From: Saposhnikovia divaricata
Taxonomy: Eukaryota > Streptophyta > Magnoliopsida > Apiales > Apiaceae
Reading direction: 5' to 3'
Length of the DNA stretch: 64,000 nucleotides
Assembly (NCBI GenBank): GCA_036435485.1
Contig: CM071600.1
Coordinates: 160,840,546 to 160,904,545 of the forward strand
Each line of letters starts with the position of its first letter. Position 1 is the first letter of the stretch. The notes beneath the pieces are model-generated. The model did no database searches, was not told the DNA's origin, and was given only the letters and a program-made list of their open reading frames with translations. Shown here piece after piece: positions 10,704 through 23,200 of this stretch. The position numbers were made by a program, and so were the translations under genes.

Positions 10704-13700
10704 TGATAGGTCCCGTATATGGGTTAGATAAGCTAGAAGGGGGGGTTGAATAGCTTATCACCTTTTTTAAAATTTAGAGCTTGGCTTTTTCAAAATTCTT
10801 TTCTCATTTTAAACTATGTTACTTGTCAACAAGTAAATAGAGTGCGGAAAGTAAAGAGAAAGAGAAAGAATATCACACGATTGATTTTAGCCTGGTTCGC
10901 GATGGCGCAACCCCTAATGGATCCGCTCACCCCTACGTCCAGTCCCCGAGCTCCTCCTCGGACTCGAGATTTCTTCCACTATAAAGAAACTCCTTTATAG
11001 TAGACGGATAAGCCTTTACAACTCCTAGACCACTATTTATTTATCTTGGAGCAATACACACGTATTCTCCTCACAATAAATAGCAAATACCCACTATAAG
11101 AATTATCTTGGAGCGTAACTCCCCGTTACCTCCTCAAAGACTTGTAACAACCCTTTTACAAGACTATGTACTTCTACAACTTTGCCGGTCTTGGATCTTA
11201 GATCTTAGGTCTTAGGTCTTCCCTTTTTTTCACGGTGCAAAGGTTACTAACTCCCCGTTAGTACGCCTAAGACTTGGGTCTTAGAACAAGAGTCACCTCA
11301 CTTCACTTCATCTCACTGCAAAGATTAGAATACAAGTCTAACAAACAAACAACCGACATAAGAGAGAGATATATATTAAGTCCGTGCAAAACTAGTATGT
11401 TATGGTACTAGCCACGGGGACGCTATTACGTGTTAAAATAATTGATTCGTTATTAATTAAAGTCGAGCTCTTCACGTCGCCAAACGGAAAAACTACGTAC
11501 TTTAGTGGTGTGTGCAAGTGGTGGTTAATTTATATATATATAATAATATATTCAACTCGCAAGGCAAGGACCGAAAGAAAAATATTCAACTCGCAAGTGC
11601 GAGGACCGAATATTCAACTCGCAAGTGCGAGGACCGAAAGAAAAATATTCAACTCGCAAGTGCGAGGACCAAGGAAAATATGCAAGACAATAAATTAATC
11701 ACAACTCACACGTACGGAAATGTAGCTCGCTTATCTATAGGATAAAATGAGTGTCGCTATTATGCGTTAAAATTAGTACGAGAAATTAAACACGTAAGAG
11801 CACACAAATAAGCAAGCAAGCAAGCAAAGAACAAGCAAGAAAATAAAAATAAAGAGCCTTCAAAAGGCTTCGGCCGAATGTAATAAAAGAGGGGGCCGAA
11901 TGGTGCAACTTGTGGAAACACAAGTTCACTTGGTCTTGTTCATTTATGTCCCTTGTAAAATATTTTGAGCAAGTTAAAGATTAAGGACTAGGATGAACAA
12001 GAACAAAATAAAACCTTTTCTTTTGGTTACTAATAAAAATCAAGTTTAAACCACTTAAGGTAAACAAGATTATAACTTTGTAAACCAAACCCAAAAGATA
12101 GTTAAATGGCCTTGTCTCTACCCAAAATAAATGGATATATCAAGGACTTACCAAGAAGCTTTGGATAATATTTTAAATGCTTCTTAAATCAACTTACAAC
12201 TCGCACAAATATACACTACACGAATAAACTTCAAGAACAAGTGTATATAAGTGACCAAGTGCAATGATAAGTGAATATTAGCTAGTATATGTAAGAGATG
12301 AGCAAGCAAGCACAATATACAAGATATATATTCGGTTATATATATATATAAATATATATATATAACAATATGAAACCAACTTATAACCCTTGAGATCTAA
12401 AGAGAAAACAAGAGAAAAAGCTAGCTACGAAGCCAAAAACACACCAAAATAGTCGCCGGAAAAGGTCACCAAGAAACTGTAAAAACAAGGTCCAAAGACC
12501 ACAAAAAGATTGGTGAACAAAGGTGTGTAGAAGAGAGCAAGAATATATGAAGAAAACTAGCCAAAATGGAGCAAAACTATGAAATAAAATTGGATTGCAC
12601 TCAAGAAACGTTTTTGATGTTTTTGGGCAGTAGAGAGACTGTTTCTAGGAGTGTTTCTTCAGATCTTTTAGGCTCTTGGAGGCTTGCACAAAACTGTGTG
12701 GAAGTGGGGGTATACATAGAAGCATTATTAGGGTTTTTGGATTAAAATAAATGGAATAAATGCACATAAACCAATGAAGGTGTGGGGGAACATTCCAAAT
12801 GTCCTAGGAGCTTTCATGTAATTCAAAATTTCATGGAAAAGAGTGCCCACACGTTTTTACCATTTATGGAAAGCACAAAAATTGAAAAATGCGCGTACCG
12901 ACAAGTCGAAATGGGTTTATTCATAATAAATCGAAAAATCATTGAAAAATTATGAAATTTTGGGAATCCCCTAGAAATTTGCCCAGAGTATTATGGTCAA
13001 AATTTCACCTTGAAATGAGTTGACCTTCTTTGACTTTTAAGCGACCATTAAATCAATTACGTATCGATTTAAGGGGTCCCGGAAAAATGTCATCCAAAAT
13101 TTCCGAAACTTATTCTAAAATATCCTATGGAGAAACTAAGGACATATCCAAGGTTTCAAGTCAAAATGATATGTGGAAGTATTTTTACGATTTTTTTGAA
13201 TGCTAAAATGGCCTTCCGGAGCGACCGAAAAATTCATTTGTCTTTATCGACAACTTAGACAAAAGTTTTGACTTGAAAAATATTCAAACATAATATTCCT
13301 TATGAAATAATGACTATGAGGTCCAAGGAATATTTAAGTTTGAATTTAAAAAGATTTTATCCGGGATAAATAAGGAATTACGGGTTTTTCGGAATAAAAT
13401 CTATTTAGGGTCTTTTGGCATGGCTTTTGGCAAGGCAAATTAGATATAAATATTAAACAAATATATCAAGAATATTTGAGAATAAAACATTTAAGAATGA
13501 CACGCTTTTAAATAATTTGGGCAATTTTGGTTCGTAAAAGTAGTGTTTAAAAATTCTCGATATACGAGCCTTTAGCCGATGCCTAAAACTTTTGACACAA
13601 ATAACTTAGAATCTAAAATACCATTTAACATGATATTCACATCCCAAGTCTATGTCGAAAAATATGTCGGAAAACAATTTTGGCTCAGGTTTGACCAATT

Positions 13701-13864
13701 TGACTTGATACCGAAAAATGTCGTCTCCTGGGAGGATTCTACGTGGAATCCTAAATCTAATTTAATCTTCACTTTTATTTTGACAAATTCCAAAACCTAA
13801 GAGCGAAAGCACTGACCCTGTCAAAATTATTCATATTTTGGGGGCATTTGTTGCTCAAATATCA
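10704..13864 (-). repeat. RLC-1 5' LTR (right-hand boundary tentative)
   Basis: The element-proximal end is firm: in minus orientation the LTR ends CCTATCA next to the primer site. The outer end is placed at 13864 because the minus strand there begins TGATATTTGAGC, giving matching termini TGATA/TATCA. That makes an LTR of about 3.2 kb, long for a copia element but possible for a sirevirus. The partner LTR is outside the window, so neither the length nor a target-site duplication can be checked. It contains the tandem repeat at 11549-11680 and a TA-rich tract at 12330-12365, and has no coding potential. Confidence 0.6.
11549..11680. repeat. Tandem repeat in the RLC-1 LTR
   Basis: Four copies of a unit of about 27-36 bp built on TATTCAACTCGCAAGTGCGAGGACC, with or without a GAAAGAAAAA spacer. 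Each full unit contains the palindrome CTCGCA-AG-TGCGAG; the first copy has a degenerate arm. Confidence 0.85.
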
Positions 13865-14079
13865 GTTGATGTAACTGATAGTTCTGAGTATTGGGCTACA
13901 GATAGTGCTTATGTGAAGGATTCTATGTGTTAACCGATCTGAAAACAAAACGGCTATTTGTTTAGCACATTTTTTATTTCACAATCAAGTTATAGTTGAC
14001 TGTACGAGGGGTTTGTCCCAGCTGTGTTCCGATGTTTGAATGTTAATAAAATATTCTTAATTGTTTGGCAAAAAAAAAA
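13865..14079 (+). pseudogene. Possible 3' exon and UTR remnant with poly(A)-like tail
   Basis: The plus strand reads 22 sense codons (VDVTDSSEYWATDSAYVKDS...) and a TAA at 13931-13933. About 110 bp of UTR-like sequence follows, then AATAAA at 14045-14050 and a run of ten A at 14070-14079. An A-run about 20 bp after a polyadenylation signal is what a reverse-transcribed cDNA end looks like. The 5' side is cut by the presumed RLC-1 LTR end. I do not recognise the protein. It could equally be a chance open frame. Confidence 0.35.
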
Positions 14080-14610
14080 CTATAATGTGTGTTAATTGAT
14101 ACATAATATATTGGGAATATGTAAATGCAATTGTTTTTTAATAATACAGCTTTAATTATAGAACTTGTTTTAGTTTTAATTAGTGTTCTACATTGAAAAC
14201 TTAATTAGTTAATATTTATTACATAAGATCTGGAATACGATACCTATTTTAATTATTAATTTTTTAATTAATAGTTAACTATAATCTTTTTAAATTTAGA
14301 AGAATTTTAATTTTATAATTTATATATATATAAATATATATATATAGGCAAGTGCTCAAATGAGACCGTAACTTAAAATGGGAACTGAGATTGTATCTCA
14401 ACCATTCAATTTTTACAAACACTTTTAATCTGGACCATAAATAAACACACACACATCTTAAAATTATAATTGTTTGTCTCTCCTCACGTCACTCACCCGC
14501 CCACTCCCTCGATCTATTCACTAAGTAACTATAACTGTTTATTAACTAGCCGAGATTTTGAAGCTAACACTAAGAAACTATTTTAAATTACATTGCAACG
14601 AGTCAAGAAT
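14080..14610. other. AT-rich intergenic stretch
   Basis: Nothing coding seen. Contains a TATA-repeat tract (14325-14346). Bases 14538-14614 are a copy of the roughly 75-bp sequence found again at 31905-31982 on the other side of RLG-2. Confidence 0.6.
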
Positions 14611-15415
14611 TTTCATTCGGGTGTTTTTGAGATGGATCCGGGTCAATAACAGGTTCAATTTGTGGGTTTCCCTGGATAAATTGGGGTTTTAGTGAAAATT
14701 TGTAGAAGGAGGACACGTCCTCTCTCCCTGTATGTGAAGGGCACGCCCTAGAAGAATGAAAAGAAATTATAAAGGTTCTTCGTTGATCTTATAAGAGATT
14801 AGTGAAGAATTCCCTTCTAGGGTGTACCAGGAGGGGGATGTCCGTCGTAGAAGGCCTCCAGGGGTTTTCCTTGATACAAGGACCCTTTCTTATACACAGA
14901 GGGCGCGCCCTCATGTGGAAAGATGGGTACTTTTTGGTGTGTGCTTCGGAGCTCTATTTTTGTTATCAATGGGCGCACCCTCATTTGGGAACTTCAGGAT
15001 AATCCTGCACTTTGCACCTAAAAGCTCTGATCACTTATCCTGCAATCTGGTGGGTGCTTTTCATTCGGGGGACAAGGATGCGCTCCACACTTGGGGTAAA
15101 CCATGGATATACCTACGTCCTTGAAATCAAGAAACAGCTGGTAGCGGTAAGGACTAGTCCTCGACGGGGGAAATTTCCTTATCCGTGAAGTCTTGAAATC
15201 TTGGATGGGCCTTTGTGGTTATGCCTCATAGTGGAACATTCCGGAAGCTGGACCGTCAATCCAAGCCCGTTTGGGTTTCTTGTTCTCTAAGAATTACATA
15301 CGGCTTGATCCCCTGTAAATATTGGGGTACGTAGGCCGAGTGAGGGGTTGGAAGTTGAGAGCTCTAAAGAAGCCACCAAAAACCCTAATTAATCTCAACC
15401 ACCAGTTACATACAA
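14611..15415 (+). repeat. RLG-2 left LTR, first part
   Basis: Aligns with 30840-31695. It lacks about the first 17 bp (TGTCATAGCC...); the join to flanking DNA lies at a TTTC microhomology. The TATA box of the right copy (TATAAATA at 31601-31608) reads TGTAAATA here, so the promoter is probably weakened. RLG-3 is inserted after TACAA at 15411-15415. Confidence 0.8.
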
Positions 15416-18410
15416 TGTAAGAACCTAGATTTTTGGAAGAATTAAAACTTTTATTATGTAATGGAGTATCAGTGTAACGGTGGTTATAATGAATGATTAT
15501 GGAATGGATTTGGATTCAATTGCTTATATGCCATGAACCATGCAACTGACTGACAACTTAGATAAGAATAATCTATCTCCCAGGGAAGTAAGATATGGTA
15601 ATTCCAAGGAGGAAGAATATTCTCATGTCTTCCAAATAAATATCTATTATTAGTTCAGTGGTTCCGAGAAAGAGTTAAGGAACGCTCGAGAGGGGACAAG
15701 GACATTTTACAATATATAAGGAATAAAAGAAAATAAGTGATGAATAGTGTTTTTGGTGGAAACTAGAATATTATTAGACGATACTATATAGAAGTACCCG
15801 AAACGGATTTCTGAGTTTGTATTGATAATCCATGGACAGAATAAGTGTATGTAAATGATATTGAAATTTGAGGAATAACACTTTTATTTTACCCGAAAAT
15901 TTCCTAAATACAAAACGATCAAGGGATATAATATCGAGTTAAGGAATTGTGTCACATTAAAGCAATGGAATGCTAATTGTAAGTCGTAACGTATAGATTT
16001 TGTTAACGAGTTACAAAGAGAATCAAATTGGTGGAAAAAGGAGGAATTAAGTGACTTAAGTGCAAGTCAACAAATAAAAGGATGGTTTAGTTGTAATTGC
16101 ACAAAAAGGGGGATGCATAATGTGGTGATGACACTTGGACAAACGACAATTAGACAACATACAAGCAAGACGATGCATCCAATATTTAGATTAATATCAA
16201 TAATACATGTATTAAGAGATAATAATACAAACTAAAGAAAAGAAAAACAAACACCAATATCTCTTTGTCACTCTCGGCCAAGGAAGAAGAAAAAGGGGGG
16301 GAAGGACTTGCCACCATTTTCTTGCTACAACCTAGAGCTTAAAACAAAGCTTGATATTAGGAGAAGGTATATTTAAAAACATTAGCATCATTCTTTAAAG
16401 TTAGCTTGTTCAAAAGTTTGTTGAAAGTGATGATGAATAGTAACTTACCAATTTTCTTTTCTTTTGATTGTTGTTTTATGACTTCTAAAGGATATTATAA
16501 GCAAGGTTCAAGGATTGTAAGAGTATATTAGCCTTATAAAGCTTGAAACAAAGGTATAATACTTGAAACCCTTGATGGATTATGAGAATTGTTTGAGTTT
16601 TAGTGCTATTATGTATGTTTAAAGCATGAAAACTATGATTGGGTATTGATAATTGTTAAAGTAGTTTATATGAACAGAAAGGCAGTGATTGGCCTTAGTT
16701 CAAAGGTAAATAACATGTATGTGTGATTTGGAGTGGAAACCATGGTTATTGGAAAGATTTGATTTTGGAAATATCCGATTTACAGCCGTCGTAATGTCGA
16801 AATTTCATTAACCTATAAAACAGAGCATACCCGAGATAAATAACCTCTGACCTTAACAAGAACCTGACCTATCCTTGTAGTTCTCGAGTCATAGATCGTT
16901 TTGGCGAAAGAATCGAAACAAACGGACTTACGGTTTAGGAGTTATGACCGAATTACTAAAAGTGGTTCAAAACAGTAAGTACGAGTTCCTAACCAGAATT
17001 GAACCCCCTTAATATGAATAATCTGGTTGCGAATCATGGTAATTAAATACTAGATACCATAAGGAAGGTGTGAGAGAAAACCTCATGTCAATTGGATCGT
17101 TTTTCAATTTTATAAAAAGGTTCGAATCTAAGTTAAGTGCGAACGGATCCTTTAAGAGCGTACTTAGTAATAACATTGGGAAATCACTTAGAAAACGGTC
17201 AATAACTCGCGAGATGTAATCTTTTATAGTAAACGATCGACAGTAGAACTTATATGACTTAAGTAGCCCAAGCATAAGTACCATGCAATGCCTTGATATT
17301 GAGCCAGTGTTGATTATAATGATGATAATAAAGAGTTATGTTAGGGGGATGTCCAATGAGTTAACTTGAAAATGAGTTTAACCTAAGTAAAGTATATATC
17401 TAGCTTTTCAAAAATGTTAAGTGATTAACCTTGAATAATTTTAGGATTGTTTATAGATCACCGGACTGATCGGAGACACGTTACCCCTACGACCCTTCCA
17501 GGCAAGAGTTCTTTTATCTTTACTTTATTAAATTATAAAATTACAGGAAAATGGTTTTGTTGAAAATGTAAATATATATATATATACATGATTTCATATT
17601 ATTGCATTGCAATGGACATGTTTCTGATTTCTGAAATTATTCATGAATACAAATAATGCAAGGTACTTTATGTATAAAAAAGGGTAATTTGGTAAATGGA
17701 ATTATAAAAAGGAAATTTTTGGAATAAATGGAATAAGAACGTCAATAATGGGGATTCTATCTTTGGGCTGAGTTCAATGCAGTCCAGCTTGCAATATTTT
17801 ATTCTGGCCCATGTGTTGCCGAGGGGGGATTGTGGAGAACTTTCCTCCAGGGATGATTACCGGAGAGGGTCATTCCTTCTACTAGAAGTAAACAAGAACA
17901 GGTACGTATAGGGCGACTGATCATCATCCTGTCGTATCTGGAAAAGATGAAGATCCCCTAAACTCTTAAATAATTGCTGAAAATTTCATTGCATTAGTAT
18001 GTTGGAAAAAGATGAAATGGTATGAAACAATGAATGGAATCAAGGAATTAGAAGAGAAACTGATATTATATCTTTATAATGAATAACAAGCAAGTTTATT
18101 TTGGTGTATTGCTGCGCAAACAAAATATAGATATTTCTGAAAATGTTTTCCCTACTTTACTTTGTAACTTCATTGTTTATTCTTTATTGAAACAACTTTG
18201 TTAAATGAACAACCAACACTTCCAAAGCTTTTATAAATTGTTTTACTTCAAACAGGATTTAAAACTTTATCTTGCTGAGCTATTTTAGCTCACTCTTGCC
18301 TATGTTTATATCACAGCAATAGCAGATGACGCCGATACGTCGCACCACACCCCGGAAGCGGGTAAGGGCGGGGATATATGATAGGGATCTGTCACCTATT
18401 CCGGAGGTAA

Positions 18411-18471
<61 letters not shown>

Positions 18472-18787
18472 AGGGTATGAGTAGACGTGTGTAGGTTAAT
18501 CAAAAGTCTGTTGTAATTTATTTTGGTTGTTGATTTTCTTCCTGCAAAAGTATTTTCAACAATGCTACTTAAATATTCTGGGTTTGTAATAATAACTTTA
18601 CTTTAACTATTTTTAATGATGGATGCTGTTCTCTGAGCATATGACTGGTGTGTATTGTTATAAGTGCGGGGTCAATAGTGTGTGTATAATGTCATTAAAT
18701 TAATTAAGTATCAAGAGTATAGTATGTTTAAATGGAAATTGGACCGTGATGACCTGGATCCCTGACCCCGGATCTAGGGGTGTCACA
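15416..18787 (+). repeat. RLG-3 5' LTR (3372 bp)
   Basis: Very long LTR with no credible ORF. It keeps about 200 bp (around 17370-17560) that are missing from the 3' LTR, and carries an expanded TA repeat at 18413-18469. Confidence 0.9.
18413..18469. repeat. (TA)n microsatellite
   Basis: About 28 TA units. The matching place in the other LTR (about 27657-27671) has only about seven, while that LTR has its own TA expansion at about 26796-26831. Confidence 0.95.
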
Positions 18788-18791
18788 GAAA

Positions 18792-18803
18792 TGGTATCAG
18801 AGC
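18792..18803 (+). other. RLG-3 primer-binding site
   Basis: TGGTATCAGAGC, complementary to initiator Met-tRNA, four bases after the LTR end at 18787. Confidence 0.9.
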
Positions 18804-18982
18804 TCAGAGTCATACTGCTCAAGAACAAGAGTGTTAATAAGGTAAAGATATATGAATATGTATATGATAAATTTCGTGTACTCAAATTGAGTTCAAGGTC
18901 GGTCTATCGGATATAGTACTGATCCTAAGTAGGGATTAAGATTTTATATATTATTACTAATAAGAGTTATGTTTTATTATAG

Positions 18983-19813
18983 GAGGAGGAGCGGACTGGT
19001 GAGGCGAGTCGTGATGGGTGGCAAGGGATTATAGAGGAGGAGGCTGTACAGTTAGAGGAGCGCGATATTGAGATTCCCTCGCATGTCGTAGCAGGTTTGA
19101 GGAGGAGAGTCTGGATCGGACATAGACAGCAGTATTTGGAGGCTATGGCAGTAGTGCCATATGTGAGGGGACAGAGACCAGCAGTCGGGTCGGGTGAGGC
19201 AGGTCTCTCTAGGGTGAGGCCAGAGATTCCGGAGGAGGACGTTCCACCAGCTAGACGTCCAAGGATTGAGACTGAGGTAGAGGAGCAACCGGTGTTTAGA
19301 GATATTCAGATGATTCCTATTCCACCTGCTCCAGTGCTATCACCGGCACCGAGTCCAGACCCATTGGACGACCCTGAGGAGGAGGTAGACCCTTTGGAGG
19401 ATTCAGATCCTTCGGAGGATTCAGAGGCAGATCCAGTCCCCTTTGATGATCCACCCCCACATGTAGCTCAACCTTCACCTGTAGAGGCACCCCTACCAGA
19501 GGCCCACCCACCAGCAGGAGATGCTATTCATGTTACTCTATTGCCAGATTATCAGTTTTTGGAGGGACAGTTGTTAGAGTCCCGCTGTATGGTGGATATG
19601 TTGTTGCAGAGGTTGGCTGGACCTACGGGCAGGGCAACCCAGATTCCAGAGGGGATATCTGTAGGGCTGATCAGCGTAGAGATGCGGTCACTTGTTCACA
19701 TTAGGGAGTTGATGGCAGGGAGAGGGGCACCAGAGTGGAGAGATGAGGTAGACCAGGTTATTACGTCTACTATGGTTCAGCTGAGGGATATTATCAGAGC
19801 AGGATTGCCATGA
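18983..19813 (+). CDS. Extra ORF between the RLG-3 5' LTR and gag
   Basis: A frame of about 277 codons is open from just after an in-frame TAG (18980-18982) to the TGA at 19811-19813. The first in-frame ATG is at 19145, inside the conserved-looking part. The TTTTATTATAG before 18983 resembles a 3' splice site, so the true start may be spliced from upstream. The predicted protein has a basic N-terminal third, a Pro/Asp/Glu-rich middle (about 19315-19530) and a C-terminal helical part (DYQFLEGQLLESRCMVDMLLQRL). It is unlike Gag, which is a separate ORF downstream. That it is open while gag-pol has six stops is notable. I do not recognise the family and assign no function. Confidence 0.55.
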   Translation, partial: EEERTGEASRDGWQGIIEEEAVQLEERDIEIPSHVVAGLRRRVWIGHRQQYLEAMAVVPYVRGQRPAVGSGEAGLSRVRPEIPEEDVPPARRPRIETEVEEQPVFRDIQMIPIPPAPVLSPAPSPDPLDDPEEEVDPLEDSDPSEDSEADPVPFDDPPPHVAQPSPVEAPLPEAHPPAGDAIHVTLLPDYQFLEGQLLESRCMVDMLLQRLAGPTGRATQIPEGISVGLISVEMRSLVHIRELMAGRGAPEWRDEVDQVITSTMVQLRDIIRAGLP

Positions 19814-20220
19814 TCTGTAGTTCGTAGTTCTCAGTCACTGATCAGACTATGGTCACCTTAGTGGTGTCATTTTGGAGGATTAGTCTAATATGTTTACTGT
19901 ATTAATCTTAGTTTGATTGGAGGACTGTTGGTAGTACTTTTGTTGTATCAGAATCAGCATGTATCAGTATCTTTTGAGGCTTAAACTGTGTACATTATGA
20001 AGCATATATGGTAATGAAAATGTTATTCGCAGGTTGTGATGTATTTATCTTAACCAGTGCAGTTTACTTATATTCTGTTTAAGTCATCTTATACCTTGTT
20101 GTTAATTAAAATGGCGGTATATAAATTTGTTAATTAGTGATATATTATGGAATATGGGAATAATGAATATTGTGCCCCAATTTGGGTAATTAATGGAGAA
20201 TATTGTTATTTATAGAATCA
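19814..20220 (+). other. RLG-3 leader between the extra ORF and gag
   Basis: About 400 bp of AT-rich sequence with no ORF or repeat that I can support. Confidence 0.6.
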
Positions 20221-23200
20221 TGCCGCCTAGAAGAAATACAAGATCAAATCCAAATGCTACGGACCAAGGCAGCCATACCGTAGAGAATATTAGACAAAAT
20301 GAAAGGGCTATTGATGAATCAGATTATGAAGAAGAAGAATATGAATTTGCTGATCAAGAAGGGGACCAGGGAGGAGATCCCTTAAATCAATTTATGGACT
20401 TATTGAGGAAGAATTTAGCTATGCATCAGAACCCTCAACCACCACCAGTTCCACCAAATCCTGTAGCCAATTCATTCCGTGCTTTTAAGTCATTGAAAAC
20501 CCCTGAATTTGAAGGAACTACCGATCCAGTTGCAGCTAGGGCATGGTTGAAAGAAATGGAGAAAGCTTTTGAAATACTGAATGTAGATGAAGGATAGAAA
20601 ACGATCTTTGCTGCCTATCTCCTAAAAGGAGAAGCTAATTATTGGTGGGAGGCAAAAAGGAACTTAGAAGGAGCAGGAGTAATAACTTGGGAGAGATTTA
20701 CCAGGATGTTTCTAGACAAGTATTCACCTAAATATCTGGAAAACCAAATGGAGACAAAATTCCTGCAGCTAAAGCAGAATAATCTATCAGTGGATGAATA
20801 TGAATCTAAGTTTACGGAACTGTCTAGGTTTGTACCGGAGTTTGTAAATTCTGAAGAGAAGCGAGCAAGAAGATTTCAGTTAGGGTTGAAACCATGGATA
20901 CAGACTCGAGTGGCAGCCTTCGAATTAACTGATTATGCCGCGATAGTTCAGAAGGCATCGATAATAGAGGCAGGAAGCGAACAAGTGCAAAGAGACCGAG
21001 AGAATAGGAAAAGGAAAGTTGAAAGTCAGAAAAGAAGTTCAAGTGGAAGGAATTTTCCTAGCAAAGTCAGTAAAGGACAGGGGTCTCAAACCGCAAGGAA
21101 TCCAGGATTTAGTAGAAGTCAAGGTGAGACAGTCAATCAGGGAAGTAAATCATCGGGAGCATCCCAGCCTAATCAATCAAGGCCACCTCTACCTGATTGT
21201 AATACTTGTGGTAAGAAGCACATGGGCATCTGTAGACTGCCAGGAATAACTTGTTACAAGTGTGGATAGAAAGGGCACTATTCTGACAAATGTCAAGAAA
21301 CTAACACCAATGCCAAGAGAGACCTCAAATGTTTTCAATGTGGAAAATTGGGACACATGGCTAGAGATTGCCGTTCTGGTGGTTCATCTGCAACAAGGCA
21401 AAGTGGTAGTGCTTCAAATAGACCTCCTATTGCCAGAACATTTAATATGACATTGAGGGACGCGGTGAGGTATCCAGATGTGATTGCAGGTACGCTCCAA
21501 CTCAACTCTTTAAGTGCAAATGTTCTATTCGACTCGGGGGCGACCAAATCTTTTATATCCCAAGACTTTGCTAGTAAACTGAAACTTAAGGCAAAATTAT
21601 TATAAGGACCCTTACGGATAGAGATAGCTAATCAGGAAGTCATTCCAGTTAAACAAGTATATCCAAACTGTGACCTATAATTCGAAGGATGTCAACTTCA
21701 AGTAAATTTGATTCCTCTGAAATTAGGAGAGTTTGATGTTATCTTAGGAATGGATTGGTTATCAAAGAATGAAGCTAATATTGACTTTAAGGGAAAGAAA
21801 GTAAGGATAAGGTTACCTGAAGGTAAAGAGTTGGTGTTCAAAGGGCAAAGACAAAGTAAACAATTTCTGACTAGCATACAAGCTAAAAGATTGATACGCC
21901 AAGGATGTGAGTCGTACTTAGCTTATGTGATAGATGCCACTAAGAAAACACCTGACCTAAGTAGGATTCCTATAGTTAATGAGTTTGCGGATGTATTCCC
22001 AGAAGATCTTCCTAGATTGCCACCTGATAGGGAGATAGAGTTTGTTATAGACTTGGTTCCAGGAGCAGCACAAGTTTCAAAAGCCCCGTATAGGCTCGCC
22101 CCGATTGAGCTAAAGGAATTAGCCTCCCAATTGCAAGAACTTCTTGATAAGGGCTTTATTCGACCTAGTGTATCTCCGTGGGGAGCACCTGTTTTATTTG
22201 TTAAGAAGAAGGACGGGAGTATGAGGCTGTGCATAGATTATAGAGAGCTGAACAAGTTGACGATCAAGAATAAATATCCATTACCGAGGATAGATGATTT
22301 GTTCGACCAATTGAAGGGTGCCGAGTACTTCTCAAAAATAGACTTAAGATCCGGATATCACCAACTAAAGATTAAACCTGAGGATATTCCCAAGACGGCA
22401 TTCCGCACACGTTATGGGCATTATGAGTTCTTGGTAATGTCTTTCGGCTTAACTAATGCGCCAGCAGCTTTCATGGACTTAATGAATAGGATCTTGAAGA
22501 AATATCTGGATAAGTTTGTTATAGTCTTCATTGATGATATATTGGTTTATTCAAGGACTCAGAAAGAACATGAGGAGCATTTGAGGATAGTCTTAGAAAC
22601 CTTGAGGCAAGAGCGGTTGTACGCTAAATTTTCGAAGTGTGAATTCTGGTTGCGAGAAGTCCAGTTTCTAGGACACGTGATAAGTAAGGAAGGAGTATTA
22701 GTTGATCCCGCAAAGGTAGAAGCAATTTCAAATTGGGAAAGACCAAAGACTCCAATGGAAGTAAGAAGTTTTGTGGGATTGGCTGGATATTATAGGAGGT
22801 TTGTTCAGGATTTTTCCAAGATAGCAGCACCATTAACCCGACTCACTCGTAAAACTGAGAAGTTTGTGTGGACGGATAAGTGTGAGGAGAGTTTCCAGGA
22901 GCTAAAGAAAAGATAAATGACAGCTCCAGTACTAACCTTACCAGATGAAAAAGGGAACTTTGTAATTTTCAGTGATGCATCCCATAAGGGCTTAGGTTGT
23001 GTACTTATGCAACACGGCAAGGTGGTTGCATATGCGTCAAGACAATTAAAGGAGTATGAGTTAAAGTACCCTACCCATGACCTGGAGTTAGCTGCCATAG
23101 TATTCGCGTTGAAAATCTGGAGACATTATTTATATGGAGAGAAGTGTGAGATTTACACTGACCATAAGAGCCTTAAGTATATCTTCACCCAGAAGGAGCT

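Noticed and set aside
14346..14470. Possible Helitron or MITE end (GGCAAGTGCTCAAATGAGAC...)
   Set aside because: No matching terminal inverted repeat, hairpin-CTRR end or target duplication could be found.
17009..17284. A 91-codon minus-strand ORF, also at 26405-26680
   Set aside because: Present twice only because it lies in both RLG-3 LTRs; no family resemblance or coding signature.
18413..18469. TA repeat considered as an origin or matrix-attachment site
   Set aside because: The length differs between the two LTRs of one element, which is ordinary microsatellite slippage.
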